Assembly: GCA_023954175.1 (NCBI GenBank)
Contig: JAMLIM010000005.1
Span: 1-64,000 of the forward strand
Reading direction: 5' to 3'
Source: Rhizobacter sp.
GTDB lineage: Bacteria; Pseudomonadota; Gammaproteobacteria; Burkholderiales; Burkholderiaceae_C
Length of the DNA: 64,000 nucleotides
Positions 18,720 to 31,713 of the stretch are shown here, in pieces; position 1 is the first letter of the stretch; each line of letters begins with the position of its first letter. Under the pieces are notes generated by a model, which saw nothing but the letters and a program-made list of their open reading frames with translations, had not been told where the DNA came from and searched no databases. Position numbers and translations under genes: made by a program.

Positions 18720-20195
18720 TCAATTCAGCTTGGACACGGCCACGTGCCGCAGCAGCTCGGTGACCGAGCTCTGCATCACGTCGGTGAACGGCTTCGGGTA
18801 CAGGCCCATCCAGAGCACGGCGGCGGCGAGCAGCCCGAGCACCAGCAACTCGCGCCCGTTGATGTCTTTGAGCGCGCGCACCTCGTCGTTCCCGATCGCG
18901 CCGAAGTACACCCGCTTGACCATCCACAAGGTGTACGACGCGCCAAGGAAGAGCGAGAACGCCGCCAGCAGGCCGATCCAGAAGTTGAACTTGACCGCCC
19001 CGAGGATCACCATCCACTCGGCGACGAAGCCGGCCGTGCCGGGCAGGCCGACGTTGGCCATCGCGAAGAAGATGATGAACGCGGTGAAGGTCGGCATCGT
19101 GTTGACGACGCCGCCGAAGCGCGCGATCTCGTGCGTGTGCATGCGGTCGTAGAGCACGCCGATGCAAAGGAACATCGCCGCCGAGATGAAGCCGTGCGAG
19201 ATCATCTGCACGAGGCCGCCGGCGACGCCGAGCTCGCTGAAGATGAAGAAGCCGAGCGTGACGAAACCCATGTGCGCGATGCTCGAGTAGGCGATCAGCA
19301 CCTTCATGTCCTTCTGCACGATCGCGACGAAGCCGATGTAGATGACCGCGATCAGCGACAGCGTGATCATCAGCCAGGCCCATTCGTGCGACGCGTCGGG
19401 CGCGATCGGCAGCGAGAAGCGCACGAAGCCGTAGGCGCCGAGCTTGAGCATCACCGCCGCCAGCACCGCCGAGCCGCCGGTCGGCGCCTCCGGGTGCACG
19501 AGCGGGAGCCAGGTGTGCACCGGCCACATCGGCACCTTGACCGAGAACGCGGCGAAGAAGCCGAAGAACAGCAGCGTCTGCGTCATCATCGGCAGCGGCA
19601 GCTTGTGCCAGGTGAGGATGTCGAAACTGCCGCCCGACTTGTAGTACAGGTAGATCATCACGACCAGCATCAGCAGCGAGCCGGCGAACGTGTAGAGGAA
19701 GAACTTGAACGCGGCGAAGATGCGGTTCGGCCCGCCCCAGACGCCGACGATGATGTACATCGGGATCAGCGTCGCCTCGAAGAAGACATAGAACAGCATG
19801 CCGTCGAGCGCCGTGAAGACGCCGATCATCAGCCCCGACAGGATCAGGAACGACGCCATGTACTGCGCCACGCGGTCGGTGATCGACTCCCAGCCGGCGA
19901 TCACGATGACGACCGTGATGAACGCCGTCAGCAGCACGAACCAGACCGAGATGCCGTCCACACCAAGGTGGTAGTGCATGTTCAGGCGCTCGATCCAGGT
20001 GAAGTTCTCCTGGAACTGCATCGCCGGGGTCGTGGCGTCGAAGCGCGAGATGAGCGGCAGCGTGACGAGCAAGCCGGCGAGCGCCGCGAAGAGCGCGATC
20101 CAGCGAACGGCCGTCGCCTGCGCGTCCCTGCCGAGCGCGAACAACAGCGCGCCCGACACGATCGGCACCCAGATGGCGAGACTCAACAAACCCAT
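18720..20195 (-). CDS. nuoM: NADH-quinone oxidoreductase subunit M
   Basis: 491 residues, multi-spanning. Antiporter-like subunit of complex I. Conserved glutamate in FFEATLIPMY and lysines in KVPMWPVHTWLP and VMLKLGAYG mark the proton path. The gap to nuoL (20196-20289, 94 nt) contains a GGCCC-rich sequence vaguely like the hairpin repeats elsewhere in this operon but too decayed to classify. Confidence 0.97.
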   Translation of the reverse strand: MGLLSLAIWVPIVSGALLFALGRDAQATAVRWIALFAALAGLLVTLPLISRFDATTPAMQFQENFTWIERLNMHYHLGVDGISVWFVLLTAFITVVIVIAGWESITDRVAQYMASFLILSGLMIGVFTALDGMLFYVFFEATLIPMYIIVGVWGGPNRIFAAFKFFLYTFAGSLLMLVVMIYLYYKSGGSFDILTWHKLPLPMMTQTLLFFGFFAAFSVKVPMWPVHTWLPLVHPEAPTGGSAVLAAVMLKLGAYGFVRFSLPIAPDASHEWAWLMITLSLIAVIYIGFVAIVQKDMKVLIAYSSIAHMGFVTLGFFIFSELGVAGGLVQMISHGFISAAMFLCIGVLYDRMHTHEIARFGGVVNTMPTFTAFIIFFAMANVGLPGTAGFVAEWMVILGAVKFNFWIGLLAAFSLFLGASYTLWMVKRVYFGAIGNDEVRALKDINGRELLVLGLLAAAVLWMGLYPKPFTDVMQSSVTELLRHVAVSKLN

Positions 20196-20289
20196 GTTCT
20201 AGTTCTCCGTGTCCTCGGCGCCCGCAAAGGACGGCCCCTGGCGCCTTCGAGGGCCATGGGACTGCGAGTGAAGCGTGCCTGCGACCGCA

Positions 20290-22329
20290 TCAGCGTGCGA
20301 GCAAGGCGCCGAGGAAGGGCCACAGCTGCCATGTCATGAAGCCGATCAGGCCCAGGATCATGACGAGCGCATACCAGTAGAGGTAGCCCGACTGCACGCG
20401 GCGCACCACGCCCGCGACGGCGCCGACGGCGCGTGCCGAGCCGTTGACGAGCGTGCCGTCGATCAACCCCATGTCCGCGCCGTGCCACAGCCCGCGGCCC
20501 AGGAAGCGCGAGCCGGCGGCGATGACGTTCTCGTTGAACCAGTCGGCGTAGTACTTGTTGTCGAGCACGCGGTTGATGAAGACGGTGCGCGCCTTGATCG
20601 CGGCCGGGATGTCGGGCCGCGCGATGTAGCACAGCCAGGCCGTCGCGAAACCCGCGAGCGCGAGCCAGAACGGCAGCGTCGTCAGGCTGTGCAGCGCCAT
20701 CGCCCAGGGGCCGTGGAACTCGGCGCCGAGCTCGTGCATCGCACCGTGGCGCGCCGCGTCGACATGGATCGCATCGGCGAAGAAGCTGCCGTAGAGCATC
20801 GGGCCGATCGTGAAGTAGCCGATCACGACCGACGGAATCGCCAGCAGCACGAGCGGCAGCGTCACGACCCACGGCGACTCATGCGGCGCATGGCCATGCC
20901 CGTGGTCGTGGTCGTCAGGGGCCGGATGGGGCTTGTGGTGGAAGCGCTCGTTGCCGTGGAAGACGAGGAAGTAGACGCGGAACGAGTAGAGCGCGGTGAC
21001 GAACACGCTCGCGACCACGGCGAAGTGGGCATAGCCGGAGCCCGCGATGTGGCTCAGGGCAACCGCCTCGATGATCGTGTCCTTCGAGTAGAAGCCCGAG
21101 AAGAACGGTGTCGCGACGAGCGCGAGCGTGCCCAGCAGGAACGTGATCCACGTGATCGGCATGTACTTGCGCAGGCCGCCCATGTTGCGGATGTCCTGGT
21201 CGTGGTGCATGCCGATGATGACCGAGCCCGCGCCGAGGAAGAGCAGCGCCTTGAAGGCCGCATGCGTCATCAGGTGAAAGATGCCGACCGAATACGCCGA
21301 CGCGCCGAGCGCAACCGTCATGTAGCCGAGCTGCGACAGCGTCGAATAGGCGACGACGCGCTTGATGTCGTTCTGGACGATGCCGAGCAGGCCCATGAAG
21401 AGCGCCGTCGTCGCGCCGATCACGAGCATGAACGACAGCGCCGTGTCGGACAGCTCGAACAGCGGCGACATGCGCGCGACCATGAAGATGCCGGCCGTCA
21501 CCATCGTCGCCGCGTGGATCAGCGCCGAGATCGGCGTCGGGCCTTCCATCGAATCGGGCAGCCAGACGTGCAGCGGCACCTGCGCGCTCTTGCCCATCGC
21601 GCCGACGAAGAGGCAGATGCAGGTCACGGTGATCAGCATCCAGGCTTCGCCGCCGAACGGATTCGCGAAGCTGAGCGCCGCCAGCTCGTTGCCCTTGGCG
21701 AAGGCTTCGCCGTAGTTGAGCGTGCCGGCGAAGGCAACGATCAGGCCGATGCCGAGGATGAAGCCGAAGTCCCCGATGCGGTTGACGATGAAGGCCTTCA
21801 TGTTGGCGAAGATCGCCGACGGCTTGGCGTAGTAGTAGCCGATCAACAGGTAGGACACGAGGCCCACGGCCTCCCAGCCGAAGAACAGCTGCATGAAGTT
21901 GTTGCTCATCACGAGCATCAACATGCTGAAGGTGAACAGCGAGATGTAGCTGAAGAAGCGCTGGTAGCCGCCCGGCGAGGTCTCGTCGTCGGCCATGTAG
22001 CCGATGGTGTAGATGTGCACCATCAGCGAGACGAAGGTGACGACGACCATCATCAGCGCTGACAGGCCGTCGATCAGGAAGCCGACCTCCATCTTCAGGC
22101 CGCCGATGTTCATCCACTCGTAGACGGTCGCGTTGAAGCGCGCACCGTCCTGCACGACGTCCTTGAGCACGAGCACCGACAGCGCGAACGAGATCAGCAC
22201 GCCGAGCGTCGTCACCCGGTGCGAGTTGGCACGACCGATGCGCCGGCCGGTCGTGCCGGCGATCACGGCGCCGACCAGCGGCGCCAGCGCGATGACGAGC
22301 AGGGTGGTCTGGGAGAGCTGCGCAGTCAT
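20290..22329 (-). CDS. nuoL: NADH-quinone oxidoreductase subunit L
   Basis: 679 residues, the largest antiporter-like subunit, with the long lateral helix expected at the C-terminus. Conserved FFGWEAVGLVSYLLIG (TM5 glutamate), the GKSAQVPLHVWLPDSMEGPTP region (lysine) and HAATMVTAG are all intact. A histidine-rich cytoplasmic or periplasmic loop (DDHDHGHGHAPHE) lies near 475-487. Four nt separate it from nuoK. Confidence 0.97.
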   Translation of the reverse strand: MTAQLSQTTLLVIALAPLVGAVIAGTTGRRIGRANSHRVTTLGVLISFALSVLVLKDVVQDGARFNATVYEWMNIGGLKMEVGFLIDGLSALMMVVVTFVSLMVHIYTIGYMADDETSPGGYQRFFSYISLFTFSMLMLVMSNNFMQLFFGWEAVGLVSYLLIGYYYAKPSAIFANMKAFIVNRIGDFGFILGIGLIVAFAGTLNYGEAFAKGNELAALSFANPFGGEAWMLITVTCICLFVGAMGKSAQVPLHVWLPDSMEGPTPISALIHAATMVTAGIFMVARMSPLFELSDTALSFMLVIGATTALFMGLLGIVQNDIKRVVAYSTLSQLGYMTVALGASAYSVGIFHLMTHAAFKALLFLGAGSVIIGMHHDQDIRNMGGLRKYMPITWITFLLGTLALVATPFFSGFYSKDTIIEAVALSHIAGSGYAHFAVVASVFVTALYSFRVYFLVFHGNERFHHKPHPAPDDHDHGHGHAPHESPWVVTLPLVLLAIPSVVIGYFTIGPMLYGSFFADAIHVDAARHGAMHELGAEFHGPWAMALHSLTTLPFWLALAGFATAWLCYIARPDIPAAIKARTVFINRVLDNKYYADWFNENVIAAGSRFLGRGLWHGADMGLIDGTLVNGSARAVGAVAGVVRRVQSGYLYWYALVMILGLIGFMTWQLWPFLGALLAR

Positions 22330-22333
22330 CGGT

Positions 22334-22654
22334 TCAGCCCTTGAGCTCGTCGAGATCCTCGACGTTGATCGTGTCGCGGTTGCGGAACAGCACGACGAGG
22401 ATCGCGAGGCCGATGGCCGCCTCGGCCGCGGCGACGGTCAGGATGAAGAAGACGAACACCTGCCCGTCCATCTGGCCGAGAAAGTGCGAAAAGGCGATGA
22501 AGTTGGTGTTGACGGCGAGCAGCATCAGCTCGATCGCCATCAGCAGCACGATCAGGTTCTTGCGATTGAGGAAGATGCCGATCACCGACAGTGCGAACAG
22601 CATCGCGCCGAGCGACAGGAAATGGCCGAGCGTGACCGGACCGATGCCGCTCAT
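22334..22654 (-). CDS. nuoK: NADH-quinone oxidoreductase subunit K
   Basis: 106 residues, three membrane helices. The two membrane glutamates conserved in NuoK are visible ([12 protein letters not shown] and [13 protein letters not shown]). The ATG overlaps the nuoJ stop as ATGA. Confidence 0.96.
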   Translation of the reverse strand: MSGIGPVTLGHFLSLGAMLFALSVIGIFLNRKNLIVLLMAIELMLLAVNTNFIAFSHFLGQMDGQVFVFFILTVAAAEAAIGLAILVVLFRNRDTINVEDLDELKG

Positions 22655-23286
22655 GGCTGCGCTCCCGGCGTCGGCGCGGCGGGCGGCGCCTGCACCGTCG
22701 GCGCGATCTGCACGATGCGCAGGCGATCGGCCTTCTTCACCAGCACCTGCTGGTCGGGGCGCTGGAACTTGCTGTCCTTGCGGCTGCGGATCGTCAGCGC
22801 GATCGCGGCGATGATCGCCACCAGCAGCAGCACCGCAGCCACCTCAAGCGGATAGAGGTAGTGCGTGTACATCTCGATGCCGAGCAGCTTGGTGTTGCCG
22901 AGCTGGATCGCCTGCGCCGTCGCGGCCGGCGCTTCGGCGAGGTCGAAGCCGCCGATCAGCACCGCGGCCATTTCGAGCGCGATGACGACGCCGATGATCG
23001 CGGCGAGCGGGAAGTGGCGCCAGAAGCCGACGCGCAGCGCATCGACATTGATGTCGAGCATCATGACGACGAACAGGAACAGCACCATCACCGCGCCCAC
23101 GTAGACGAGCACGAGCGCGATCGCGAGGAACTCGGCCTTCAGCAGCATCCACACGCAGGCCGCGGTGAAGAATGCGAGCACGAGGTAGAGCGCCGCATAG
23201 ACCGGCGTGCGCGCCGTGATGACGCGAAATGCCGCGAACAGCAGCACGGCCGAGAAGGCGTAGAAGAGTGCAGTGGTAGTCGTCAT
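22651..23286 (-). CDS. nuoJ: NADH-quinone oxidoreductase subunit J
   Basis: 211 residues with five helices, then a cytoplasmic tail of about 45 residues rich in Pro/Ala/Lys. Contains the conserved [21 protein letters not shown] helix 3, a pi-bulge region of NuoJ. Sixty nt separate it from nuoI. Confidence 0.96.
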   Translation of the reverse strand: MTTTTALFYAFSAVLLFAAFRVITARTPVYAALYLVLAFFTAACVWMLLKAEFLAIALVLVYVGAVMVLFLFVVMMLDINVDALRVGFWRHFPLAAIIGVVIALEMAAVLIGGFDLAEAPAATAQAIQLGNTKLLGIEMYTHYLYPLEVAAVLLLVAIIAAIALTIRSRKDSKFQRPDQQVLVKKADRLRIVQIAPTVQAPPAAPTPGAQP

Positions 23287-23346
23287 GTCGTGCTTGCGCG
23301 GTCTCTGGGTCGAGTCGCTGCCGCAGGCGGCCGAAGCCGCGCGCCG

Positions 23347-23844
23347 TCAGCGGTATTTCGCGTCAGCCTCCCGGTTCGCGGCGATCTCGCGCTCGTAGCG
23401 GTCGCCGACGGCGAGCAGCATGTCCTTCGTGAAATAGAGGTCGCCGCGCTTCTCGCCGTGGTATTCGAAGATGTGCGTCTCGACGATCGAATCGACCGGG
23501 CAGCTCTCCTCGCAGAAGCCGCAGAAGATGCATTTCGTCAGGTCGATGTCGTAGCGCGTCGTGCGGCGCGTGCCGTCGGCGCGCACGTCGGATTCGATCG
23601 TGATCGCGAGCGCCGGGCAGACCGCCTCGCACAGCTTGCAGGCGATGCAGCGCTCTTCGCCGTTGTCGTAGCGGCGCAGCGCGTGCAGGCCGCGAAAGCG
23701 CGGGCTGAGCGGCGTCTTCTCTTCGGGAAACTGCACCGTGATGTGGGGCGAAAGGAAGTGCCGGCCCGTGACCGCCAGGCCCTTGAAGAGCTCGGCGAGC
23801 ATCAGACTCGACAACACCTTCTTGATGGAGGCAACGGCAGACAT
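23347..23844 (-). CDS. nuoI: NADH-quinone oxidoreductase subunit I
   Basis: 165 residues from ATG 23844. Carries clusters N6a and N6b through two ferredoxin motifs, [12 protein letters not shown] and [12 protein letters not shown], with an amphipathic N-terminus that sits on the membrane arm. Eight nt after nuoH. Confidence 0.97.
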   Translation of the reverse strand: MSAVASIKKVLSSLMLAELFKGLAVTGRHFLSPHITVQFPEEKTPLSPRFRGLHALRRYDNGEERCIACKLCEAVCPALAITIESDVRADGTRRTTRYDIDLTKCIFCGFCEESCPVDSIVETHIFEYHGEKRGDLYFTKDMLLAVGDRYEREIAANREADAKYR

Positions 23845-23852
23845 TGGCGGGC

Positions 23853-24917
23853 TCACTTCCAGATGTTCCAGGGCGACTGGATCCACAGGCCGACGACGAC
23901 GAGCCAGACGAGCGTGATCGGGATGAAGACCTTCCAGCCGAGGCGCATGATCTGGTCGTAGCGGAAGCGCGGAAACGTGGCACGCACCCACAGGAACATC
24001 GTGACGACGACGAATGTCTTGATGCCGAGCCAGATCCAGCCCGGAATCCAGTTGAACAGCGCGCTGTCGATCGGCGACAGCCAGCCGCCGAGGAAGAGCG
24101 TCACGGCGATGATCGAGACCAGGATCATGTTCGCGTATTCGGCGAGGAAGAACATCGCGAACGCCATGCCCGAGTACTCGATCATGTGGCCGGCGACGAT
24201 CTCGGACTCGCCTTCGACGACGTCGAACGGGTGACGGTTCGTCTCCGCCAGGCCCGAGATGAAGTAGACGACGAAGATCGGCAGCAGCGGCAGCCAGTTC
24301 CACGACAGGAAGTTCAACCCCAGATCGGCGAAGTAGCCGCGATCCTGGCCGAGCACGATCTCGGTCATGTTCATGCTGCCGCTGACCATCAGCACGACGA
24401 CGAGCGCGAAGCCCATCGCGATCTCGTAGCTCACCATCTGCGCCGCGGCGCGCAGCGCACCGAGGAAGGCGTACTTCGAGTTCGACGCCCAGCCGGCGAT
24501 GATGACGCCGTAGATCTCCATCGACGTGACCGCGAGCAGCAGCAGCAGGCCGGCGTTGATGTTCGCGAGCGCAACCTCGGGGCCGAACGGGATCACGACC
24601 CAGGCGACGAGCGCCGGCATGATCGTCATCACCGGCCCGAGCAGGAAGAGCGGGCGGTTCGCCGCCGAGGGCAGGATGATCTCCTTGAAGATCAGCTTGA
24701 CCGCATCGGCGATCGGCGTCAGCAGCCCGTAGGGGCCGACCCGGTTCGGGCCCGGGCGGACCTGCGTCCAGCCGATGCCCTTGCGTTCCCAGAGCGTGAG
24801 GTAGGCGACGCAGACCATCAGCGGCACGACGAGCGCGACGATCTTGATCAGCGCCCAGACCGGCGCCCAGAAGCCGCCGAGGAGCGAACTGCCGTAGGTG
24901 GTAAAGGTGTCGAGCAT
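23853..24917 (-). CDS. nuoH: NADH-quinone oxidoreductase subunit H
   Basis: 354 residues, eight helices. Forms part of the quinone chamber with NuoB/D. Conserved [19 protein letters not shown] loop, the acidic loop [21 protein letters not shown] (written here in part) and [19 protein letters not shown] C-terminal region are present. Two nt after nuoG. Confidence 0.97.
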   Translation of the reverse strand: MLDTFTTYGSSLLGGFWAPVWALIKIVALVVPLMVCVAYLTLWERKGIGWTQVRPGPNRVGPYGLLTPIADAVKLIFKEIILPSAANRPLFLLGPVMTIMPALVAWVVIPFGPEVALANINAGLLLLLAVTSMEIYGVIIAGWASNSKYAFLGALRAAAQMVSYEIAMGFALVVVLMVSGSMNMTEIVLGQDRGYFADLGLNFLSWNWLPLLPIFVVYFISGLAETNRHPFDVVEGESEIVAGHMIEYSGMAFAMFFLAEYANMILVSIIAVTLFLGGWLSPIDSALFNWIPGWIWLGIKTFVVVTMFLWVRATFPRFRYDQIMRLGWKVFIPITLVWLVVVGLWIQSPWNIWK

Positions 24918-24919
24918 GC

Positions 24920-27274
24920 TCAGGCCTTCTCGACGTGGATCGCACCGAACATGGCGCCGAGCCCCGCCGTCACGGCGTGACCGGCGGCGACGCGCACCGC
25001 GTTGGCGGCAAGCGTCGCATCGAGCCGCGCCGGCAACTGCACCGAGGACTCGCCCTGCGAGACGCGGACCTCATCGCCCGCCTTCAACGCCAGGCGCTCC
25101 CAGAGCGCCGACGGCAGGCCGACCACCGGCGGCAGCGCGTCGCGCGTGAGCAGCAGCGACAGCGCGCGCCGCACGAGCGGGTCGGTCGAGTAGATCGGCA
25201 CATCGGCGATGCGCTCGAGCGCGCCCTGCGCCGCGGACGCCGATGCGGCGGCACCGGCACCCGCACCAGCACCTGCACCGACACCCGCGCGGTTGTCGAG
25301 ACGCGCAGCGACATCGATGCCGCCGATCGCGGCGGCGCGCACGTCCTCCGAGGTTTCGAAGTCGAAGCCGGGAAGTTCGAGCAGGTTGCCGAGCACGCGC
25401 AGCACCTTCCAGCCCGGGCGTGTCTCGCCGAGCGGCCTGACGACGCCGTGGAAGCCCTGCACGCGGCCCTCGGCGTTGACGAAGGTGCCCGACGTCTCGG
25501 TGAACGGCGCGATCGGCAGCATGACGTCGGCGACCTCGGCGCCGGCGGAGCGGAATGCGCTCAGCGCGACGACCATGTCGGCGCCGGCGAGCGCGGCGCG
25601 CGCGGCAGCGGGGTCGGCCACGTCGAGCGTCGGCTCGACGTCGAAAAGCATCACCGCCTTGAGCCCACCCTGCGGCGCACACATGCGGCCGGCGTCGAGC
25701 CCCTCGCCCTGCGGCTGGGCGCCGACGAGCTGCGCGCCGACGCTGTTGCCCGATTCGCCAAGATAGCCGACGGCCGCGCCCGTCTGCGCGCCGAGCCATT
25801 CGGCCAGCGCGAGCAGCGCAGATGCCTGCGGATGCTGCGCGGCAGCGTTGCCCAGCAGCACCGCCTTGCGTTCACCCGAGAGCAGGCCGCTCGCGATCGC
25901 CTGCGCCTCGGCCGTCGCCTCGCCCTGGGCCGGCGCGGCAACACCCTTGGCCTGCGCGACGGCGGTGCAGATGTCGGCCAGCGCACGCGGCCATGCGCTC
26001 GGCGCGGCGTTGATGCGCGCGCTGACGGGCATCAGCCAGTCGTCGTCGAGTGCGTGCAACGCGAACACCTGCGCGCCGTGGCGCGTCGCCTGGCGGATGC
26101 GCTGCGCGAAGAGGGGATGGTCCTTGCGCAGGAAGGAGCCGATGACGAGCACGCGCTGCAGCTTCGACAAGGCCGCGATCGGCATGCCGAGCCAGCGCGC
26201 GCCGCGGTCCGGCGCCGCGTTCGTGAAGTCGGCATGGCGCAGGCGGTGATCGATGTTGTCGCTGCCCAGGCCGCGCACGAGTTGCGCGAGCAGATGCAGT
26301 TCCTCGACCGTGCGCTGCGGCGACGCGAGCGCGCCGACCGCCTGCGCGCCGTGCGAGGCGACGATCTGCTTGACGCCGCGCGCGACGTATTCGAGCGCCG
26401 TCGTCCAGTCGACCGTCTTCCACTCGCCGCCGTGCTTGATCATCGGCGCGGTGAGCCGGTCTTCGCTGTCGAGTGCCTCGTAGGAGAAGCGGTCGCGGTC
26501 GGCGATCCAGCACTCGTTGACGGCTTCGTTCTCGAACGGCACGACGCGCATCACCTTGTGCGACTTGACCTGCACGACGAGGTTGGCGCCGGTGCTGTCG
26601 TGCGGGCTGATCGACTTGCGGCGCGAGAGCTCCCAGGTGCGCGCGCTGTAGCGGAAGGGCTTGCTCGTGAGCGCGCCGACCGGGCAGATGTCGATCATGT
26701 TGCCCGACAGCTCGGAGTCGATCGTGTCGCCCGCGATCGTCGTGATCTCGGAGTGCTCGCCGCGATGGATCATGCCGAGCTCCATCACGCCGCCGATCTC
26801 CTGCCCGAAGCGGATGCAGCGCGTGCAGTGGATGCAGCGCGTCATCTCCTCCATCGAGATCAGCGGCCCGACGTCCTTGTGGAAGACGACGCGCTTCTCC
26901 TCGGTGTAGCGCGAGGCCGACTTGCCGTAGCCGACGGCGAGATCCTGCAACTGGCACTCGCCGCCCTGGTCGCAGATCGGGCAGTCGAGCGGATGGTTGA
27001 TGAGCAGGAACTCCATCACGCTCTTTTGCGCCTTCAGCGCCTTCTCGCTCTTGGTGCGGACGATCATGCCCTGCGTGACCGGCGTCGCGCAGGCCGGCAT
27101 CGGCTTCGGGGCCTTCTCGATGTCGACCAGGCACATGCGGCAGTTGGCCGCGATCGAGAGTTTCTTGTGATAGCAGAAGTGCGGGATGTAGGTGCCGGCG
27201 GCGTCGGCCGCATGCATCACCATGCTGCCCTCGGGCACTTCCACCTTCTTGCCGTCGAGTTCGATTTCAATCAT
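24920..27274 (-). CDS. nuoG: NADH-quinone oxidoreductase subunit G
   Basis: 784 residues. N-terminal 2Fe-2S domain, then the [17 protein letters not shown] motif with the His ligand of cluster N5, [10 protein letters not shown] and a [11 protein letters not shown] segment for N4. The molybdopterin-oxidoreductase-like domain follows from about 225. A Gly/Ala tract (about residues 660-690, DNA 25235-25300, roughly 6-nt period) interrupts the C-terminal part and looks like a flexible linker specific to this lineage. Overlaps nothing; 4 nt after nuoF. Confidence 0.97.
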   Translation of the reverse strand: MIEIELDGKKVEVPEGSMVMHAADAAGTYIPHFCYHKKLSIAANCRMCLVDIEKAPKPMPACATPVTQGMIVRTKSEKALKAQKSVMEFLLINHPLDCPICDQGGECQLQDLAVGYGKSASRYTEEKRVVFHKDVGPLISMEEMTRCIHCTRCIRFGQEIGGVMELGMIHRGEHSEITTIAGDTIDSELSGNMIDICPVGALTSKPFRYSARTWELSRRKSISPHDSTGANLVVQVKSHKVMRVVPFENEAVNECWIADRDRFSYEALDSEDRLTAPMIKHGGEWKTVDWTTALEYVARGVKQIVASHGAQAVGALASPQRTVEELHLLAQLVRGLGSDNIDHRLRHADFTNAAPDRGARWLGMPIAALSKLQRVLVIGSFLRKDHPLFAQRIRQATRHGAQVFALHALDDDWLMPVSARINAAPSAWPRALADICTAVAQAKGVAAPAQGEATAEAQAIASGLLSGERKAVLLGNAAAQHPQASALLALAEWLGAQTGAAVGYLGESGNSVGAQLVGAQPQGEGLDAGRMCAPQGGLKAVMLFDVEPTLDVADPAAARAALAGADMVVALSAFRSAGAEVADVMLPIAPFTETSGTFVNAEGRVQGFHGVVRPLGETRPGWKVLRVLGNLLELPGFDFETSEDVRAAAIGGIDVAARLDNRAGVGAGAGAGAGAAASASAAQGALERIADVPIYSTDPLVRRALSLLLTRDALPPVVGLPSALWERLALKAGDEVRVSQGESSVQLPARLDATLAANAVRVAAGHAVTAGLGAMFGAIHVEKA

Positions 27275-27278
27275 GGCT

Positions 27279-28700
<1,422 letters not shown>

Positions 28701-28704
28701 CGCG

Positions 28705-29193
28705 TCATCCGGCGTGCGACTTGAGCGTCGCGAGCAGCGCATCGAGCCGATCGGGCGTCATGTAGCTGCACATCTGGCGGTCGTTGACGAGCAGCACCGG
28801 CGCGTCGGCGCAGGCGCCGAGGCACTCGCACTCCTGCACCGTGAAGAGGCCGTCGGCCGTGGTGCCGCCCTTCTCGACGCCGAGCCGCTCGCAGACCTGA
28901 TCGAGCGCCGCCTGGCCGTCGCGCAACTGGCACGGCAGGTTGGTGCAGACGTTGAGCTTGAAGCGCCCGACCGGCTGCTGGTTGTACATGTTGTAGAAGG
29001 TCGTCACCTCATGCACCGCGATCGGCGGCATGCCGAGGTAGGCGGCGACGGCGCGCTCGCTCTCGTCGCTGATGTGGCCCTGCTCCTGCTGCACGATGGC
29101 GAGGCAGGCCATCACCGCCGACTGCCTCTGGTCGGCCGGGTACTTGGCGACTTCCGTTGCGAAGCGTGCTTGGGTGGCGTCGGAAAAACTCAT
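28705..29193 (-). CDS. nuoE: NADH-quinone oxidoreductase subunit E
   Basis: 162 residues. Thioredoxin-like 2Fe-2S protein (cluster N1a) with the four-cysteine pattern in [10 protein letters not shown] and [12 protein letters not shown]. The ATG at 29193 overlaps the nuoD stop (ATGA). Confidence 0.97.
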   Translation of the reverse strand: MSFSDATQARFATEVAKYPADQRQSAVMACLAIVQQEQGHISDESERAVAAYLGMPPIAVHEVTTFYNMYNQQPVGRFKLNVCTNLPCQLRDGQAALDQVCERLGVEKGGTTADGLFTVQECECLGACADAPVLLVNDRQMCSYMTPDRLDALLATLKSHAG

Positions 29194-30443
29194 CGGTCGA
29201 TCTCGCCGAAAACAATGTCCATGGTGCCGATCACGGCGACGGCGTCGGCGATCATGTGCCCGCGCGTCATCTCGTCGAGCGCCGCCAGATGCGGGAAGCC
29301 GGGCGGGCGGATCTTGAGCCGGTAGGGCTTGTTGGCGCCGTCGCTCACGAGGTAGATGCCGAACTCGCCCTTCGGGTGTTCGACCGCTGCATAGGCCTCG
29401 CCCTCGGGCACGTGAAAGCCCTCGGTGAAGAGCTTGAAGTGGTGGATCAGCTCCTCCATGTTGGACTTCATGTCCACACGCGCAGGCGGCGCCACCTTGT
29501 AGTTGTCGACGATCACCGGGCCCGGGTTCTTGCGCAGCCAGTCGACGCACTGCAGGATGATGCGATTGGCCTGGCGCATCTCCTCGACACGCACCAGGTA
29601 GCGGTCGTAGGTGTCGCCATGGCTGCCGACCGGCACGTCGAAGTCCATGTGTTCGTAGACTTCGTAGGGCTGGTGCTTGCGCAGGTCCCAGACGATGCCC
29701 GAGCCGCGCAGCATCGGGCCGGTGAAGCCGAGGTTGAGCGCGCGCTCCGGCGTCACGACGCCGATGCCGACGGTGCGCTGCTTCCAGATGCGGTTGTCGG
29801 TGAGCAGCGTCTCGTAGTCGTCGACGTTGGCCGGGAAGCGGCGGCAGAAGTCCTCGATGAAGTCGAGCATCGTCCCGCTGCGGGCCTCGTTCAGGCGTGC
29901 CATGACCTTGGCGCTGCGCACCTTGGACGCCTTGTACTGCGGCATCGTGTCGGGCAGGTCGCGGTAGACGCCGCCCGGGCGGTAGTAGGCCGCGTGCATG
30001 CGCGCGCCGGACGCCGCTTCGTACATGTCGAGCAGATCCTCGCGCTCGCGGAAGCAGTAGATGAGCATGTTCATCGCGCCGCAGTCGAGCCCGTGCGCGC
30101 CCAGCCACATCAGGTGGTTCAGCAGCCGGGTGATCTCGTCGAACATGACGCGGATGTACTGCGCCCGCACCGGCACCTCGATGCCGAGCAGCTTCTCGAT
30201 CGCCAGGCAGTAGGCGTGCTCGTTGCACATCATCGAGACGTAGTCGAGCCGGTCCATGTAGGGCAGCGACTGGATGAACGTCTTGCTCTCGGCGAGCTTT
30301 TCGGTCGCCCGGTGCAGCAGGCCGACGTGCGGGTCCGCGCGCTGGATCACCTCGCCGTCGAGCTCGAGCACGAGCCGCAACACCCCGTGCGCAGCCGGAT
30401 GCTGCGGGCCGAAGTTCAGCGTGTAGTTCTTGATGTCAGCCAT
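29190..30443 (-). CDS. nuoD: NADH-quinone oxidoreductase subunit D
   Basis: 417 residues from ATG 30443 ([20 protein letters not shown]). Quinone-binding 49-kDa subunit homologous to hydrogenase large subunits, though the metal ligands are absent as expected. The start was chosen from the family alignment rather than the longer in-frame extension, which would run into the intergenic repeat. Confidence 0.97.
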   Translation of the reverse strand: MADIKNYTLNFGPQHPAAHGVLRLVLELDGEVIQRADPHVGLLHRATEKLAESKTFIQSLPYMDRLDYVSMMCNEHAYCLAIEKLLGIEVPVRAQYIRVMFDEITRLLNHLMWLGAHGLDCGAMNMLIYCFREREDLLDMYEAASGARMHAAYYRPGGVYRDLPDTMPQYKASKVRSAKVMARLNEARSGTMLDFIEDFCRRFPANVDDYETLLTDNRIWKQRTVGIGVVTPERALNLGFTGPMLRGSGIVWDLRKHQPYEVYEHMDFDVPVGSHGDTYDRYLVRVEEMRQANRIILQCVDWLRKNPGPVIVDNYKVAPPARVDMKSNMEELIHHFKLFTEGFHVPEGEAYAAVEHPKGEFGIYLVSDGANKPYRLKIRPPGFPHLAALDEMTRGHMIADAVAVIGTMDIVFGEIDR

Positions 30444-30451
30444 GTCGACCC

Positions 30452-30515
30452 CGCCGGGCAGCCCCAAGGGGCCGACGCGCACCCGCGGGGGGCAGCGAAC
30501 GAATGTGAGCGTGGG
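30452..30515. repeat. Intergenic hairpin repeat between nuoC and nuoD
   Basis: On the sense strand of the operon this reads CCCCCACGCTCACATTCGTTCGCTGCCCCCC.. and ends CCCCTTGGGGCTGCCCGGCGG (quoted in parts). It matches the repeat between nuoA and nuoB in layout: a CTCAC..TTCGTTCGC..GCCCC head and a GGCCC..TTGGG tail. Such GAACGAA-TGAGCG elements are widespread in Burkholderiales intergenic DNA. Confidence 0.7.
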
Positions 30516-30524
30516 GGCAGTTCA

Positions 30525-31121
30525 TCAGTGAAGGCCACCGTAGTTGTCTTCACGGATGATGCGCGGCGTGATCTCGCGCGGCTCGATCGTCACCGGCTGG
30601 TAGATCACCCGCTTGCTCAGCTCGTCGTAGCGCATCTCGACGTGGCCGGTGGTCGGGAAGTCCTTGCGGAAGGGGTGGCCGATGAAGCCGTAGTCGGTCA
30701 GGATGCGGCGCAGGTCGAGGTGCCCTTCGAACAGGATGCCGTAGAGATCGAAGGCTTCGCGTTCGAACCAGTTGGCAGAGTTCCAGACCGGCGTGACCGA
30801 GTCGACGATCGGCATGTCGTCGTCCGGGCAGAACACCTTGAGGCGCACCCGCCAGTTGTGGCTGATCGACAGCAGGTGGCTGGCGACACAGAAGCGCGGG
30901 CCTTCGTGGACCTCGTCCTTCCAGGCCGAGTAGTCGAGGCCGCACAGATCCATCAGCTGCTCGAACCGCAGGTCGGCGTGATCGCGCAGGGTCGTTGCGA
31001 CGGCGAGGTAGTCGGCCGCCTCGACGAGGATCGTGATCTCGCCGCGTTCGCGCTTGAAATGCTTGATGCGGTCGCCGAGGACGGCTTGCAGTGCCGCTTG
31101 CAGGGTGTCGAGTCGGGTCAC
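30525..31121 (-). CDS. nuoC: NADH-quinone oxidoreductase subunit C
   Basis: 198 residues from GTG 31121, with GAGGGG five nt upstream (31127-31132). 30-kDa subunit; the signature [19 protein letters not shown] and the [19 protein letters not shown] segment are intact. A longer in-frame ATG inside nuoB was rejected because the alignment begins after the GTG and the Shine-Dalgarno fits. Confidence 0.96.
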   Translation of the reverse strand: MTRLDTLQAALQAVLGDRIKHFKRERGEITILVEAADYLAVATTLRDHADLRFEQLMDLCGLDYSAWKDEVHEGPRFCVASHLLSISHNWRVRLKVFCPDDDMPIVDSVTPVWNSANWFEREAFDLYGILFEGHLDLRRILTDYGFIGHPFRKDFPTTGHVEMRYDELSKRVIYQPVTIEPREITPRIIREDNYGGLH

Positions 31122-31200
31122 CGCAGCCCCTCTTGCGACGAACTGTCGAGCGGGCTGCGCAGGGCAAACGACGGCACGGCGTCTCTCATCGGCATGTCCA

Positions 31201-31677
31201 TCAGCGTGCAATCGTGTTTTCGCGGCGGATCTTGGCCTGCAACTGCAGGATGCCGTAGAGCAGCGCCTCGGCCGTCGGCGGGCAGCCCGGCACGTAGACG
31301 TCGACCGGCACGATGCGGTCGCAGCCGCGCACGACCGAATAGCTGTAGTGGTAGTAGCCGCCGCCGTTGGCGCACGAGCCCATCGACAGCACCCAGCGCG
31401 GCTCGGCCATCTGGTCGTAGACCTTGCGCAGCGCCGGCGCCATCTTGTTGCACAGCGTGCCGGCGACGATCATCAGGTCGCTCTGGCGCGGGCTCGGGCG
31501 AAACAGCATGCCGAAGCGATCGATGTCGTAGCGCGCCGCGCCGGCGTGCATCATCTCGACCGCGCAGCACGCAAGGCCGAACGTCATCGGCCAGAGTGAC
31601 CCGGTCTTGGACCAGTTGATGACGGAATCGAGGCTCGTCGTGACGAACCCTTCCTTCATGACGCCTTCGATGCCCAT
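31201..31677 (-). CDS. nuoB: NADH-quinone oxidoreductase subunit B
   Basis: 158 residues from ATG 31677 ([11 protein letters not shown]). Holds terminal cluster N2: the adjacent cysteines of [10 protein letters not shown], with GSCAN and [10 protein letters not shown]. Separated from nuoA by 123 nt containing a hairpin repeat and from nuoC by 79 nt. Confidence 0.97.
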   Translation of the reverse strand: MGIEGVMKEGFVTTSLDSVINWSKTGSLWPMTFGLACCAVEMMHAGAARYDIDRFGMLFRPSPRQSDLMIVAGTLCNKMAPALRKVYDQMAEPRWVLSMGSCANGGGYYHYSYSVVRGCDRIVPVDVYVPGCPPTAEALLYGILQLQAKIRRENTIAR

Positions 31678-31713
31678 GTCAGTGCCGCCCGGCCGCCCGA
31701 AGGCACTGACGCG

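Noticed and set aside
20275..22062. 595-codon plus-strand frame opposite nuoL
   Set aside because: The translation is Arg/His/Glu-rich with no domain; it mirrors the codon bias of nuoL.
31122..31211. Longer NuoC starting at ATG 31211 inside nuoB
   Set aside because: The GTG at 31121 has a GAGGGG ribosome-binding site and matches the family start.
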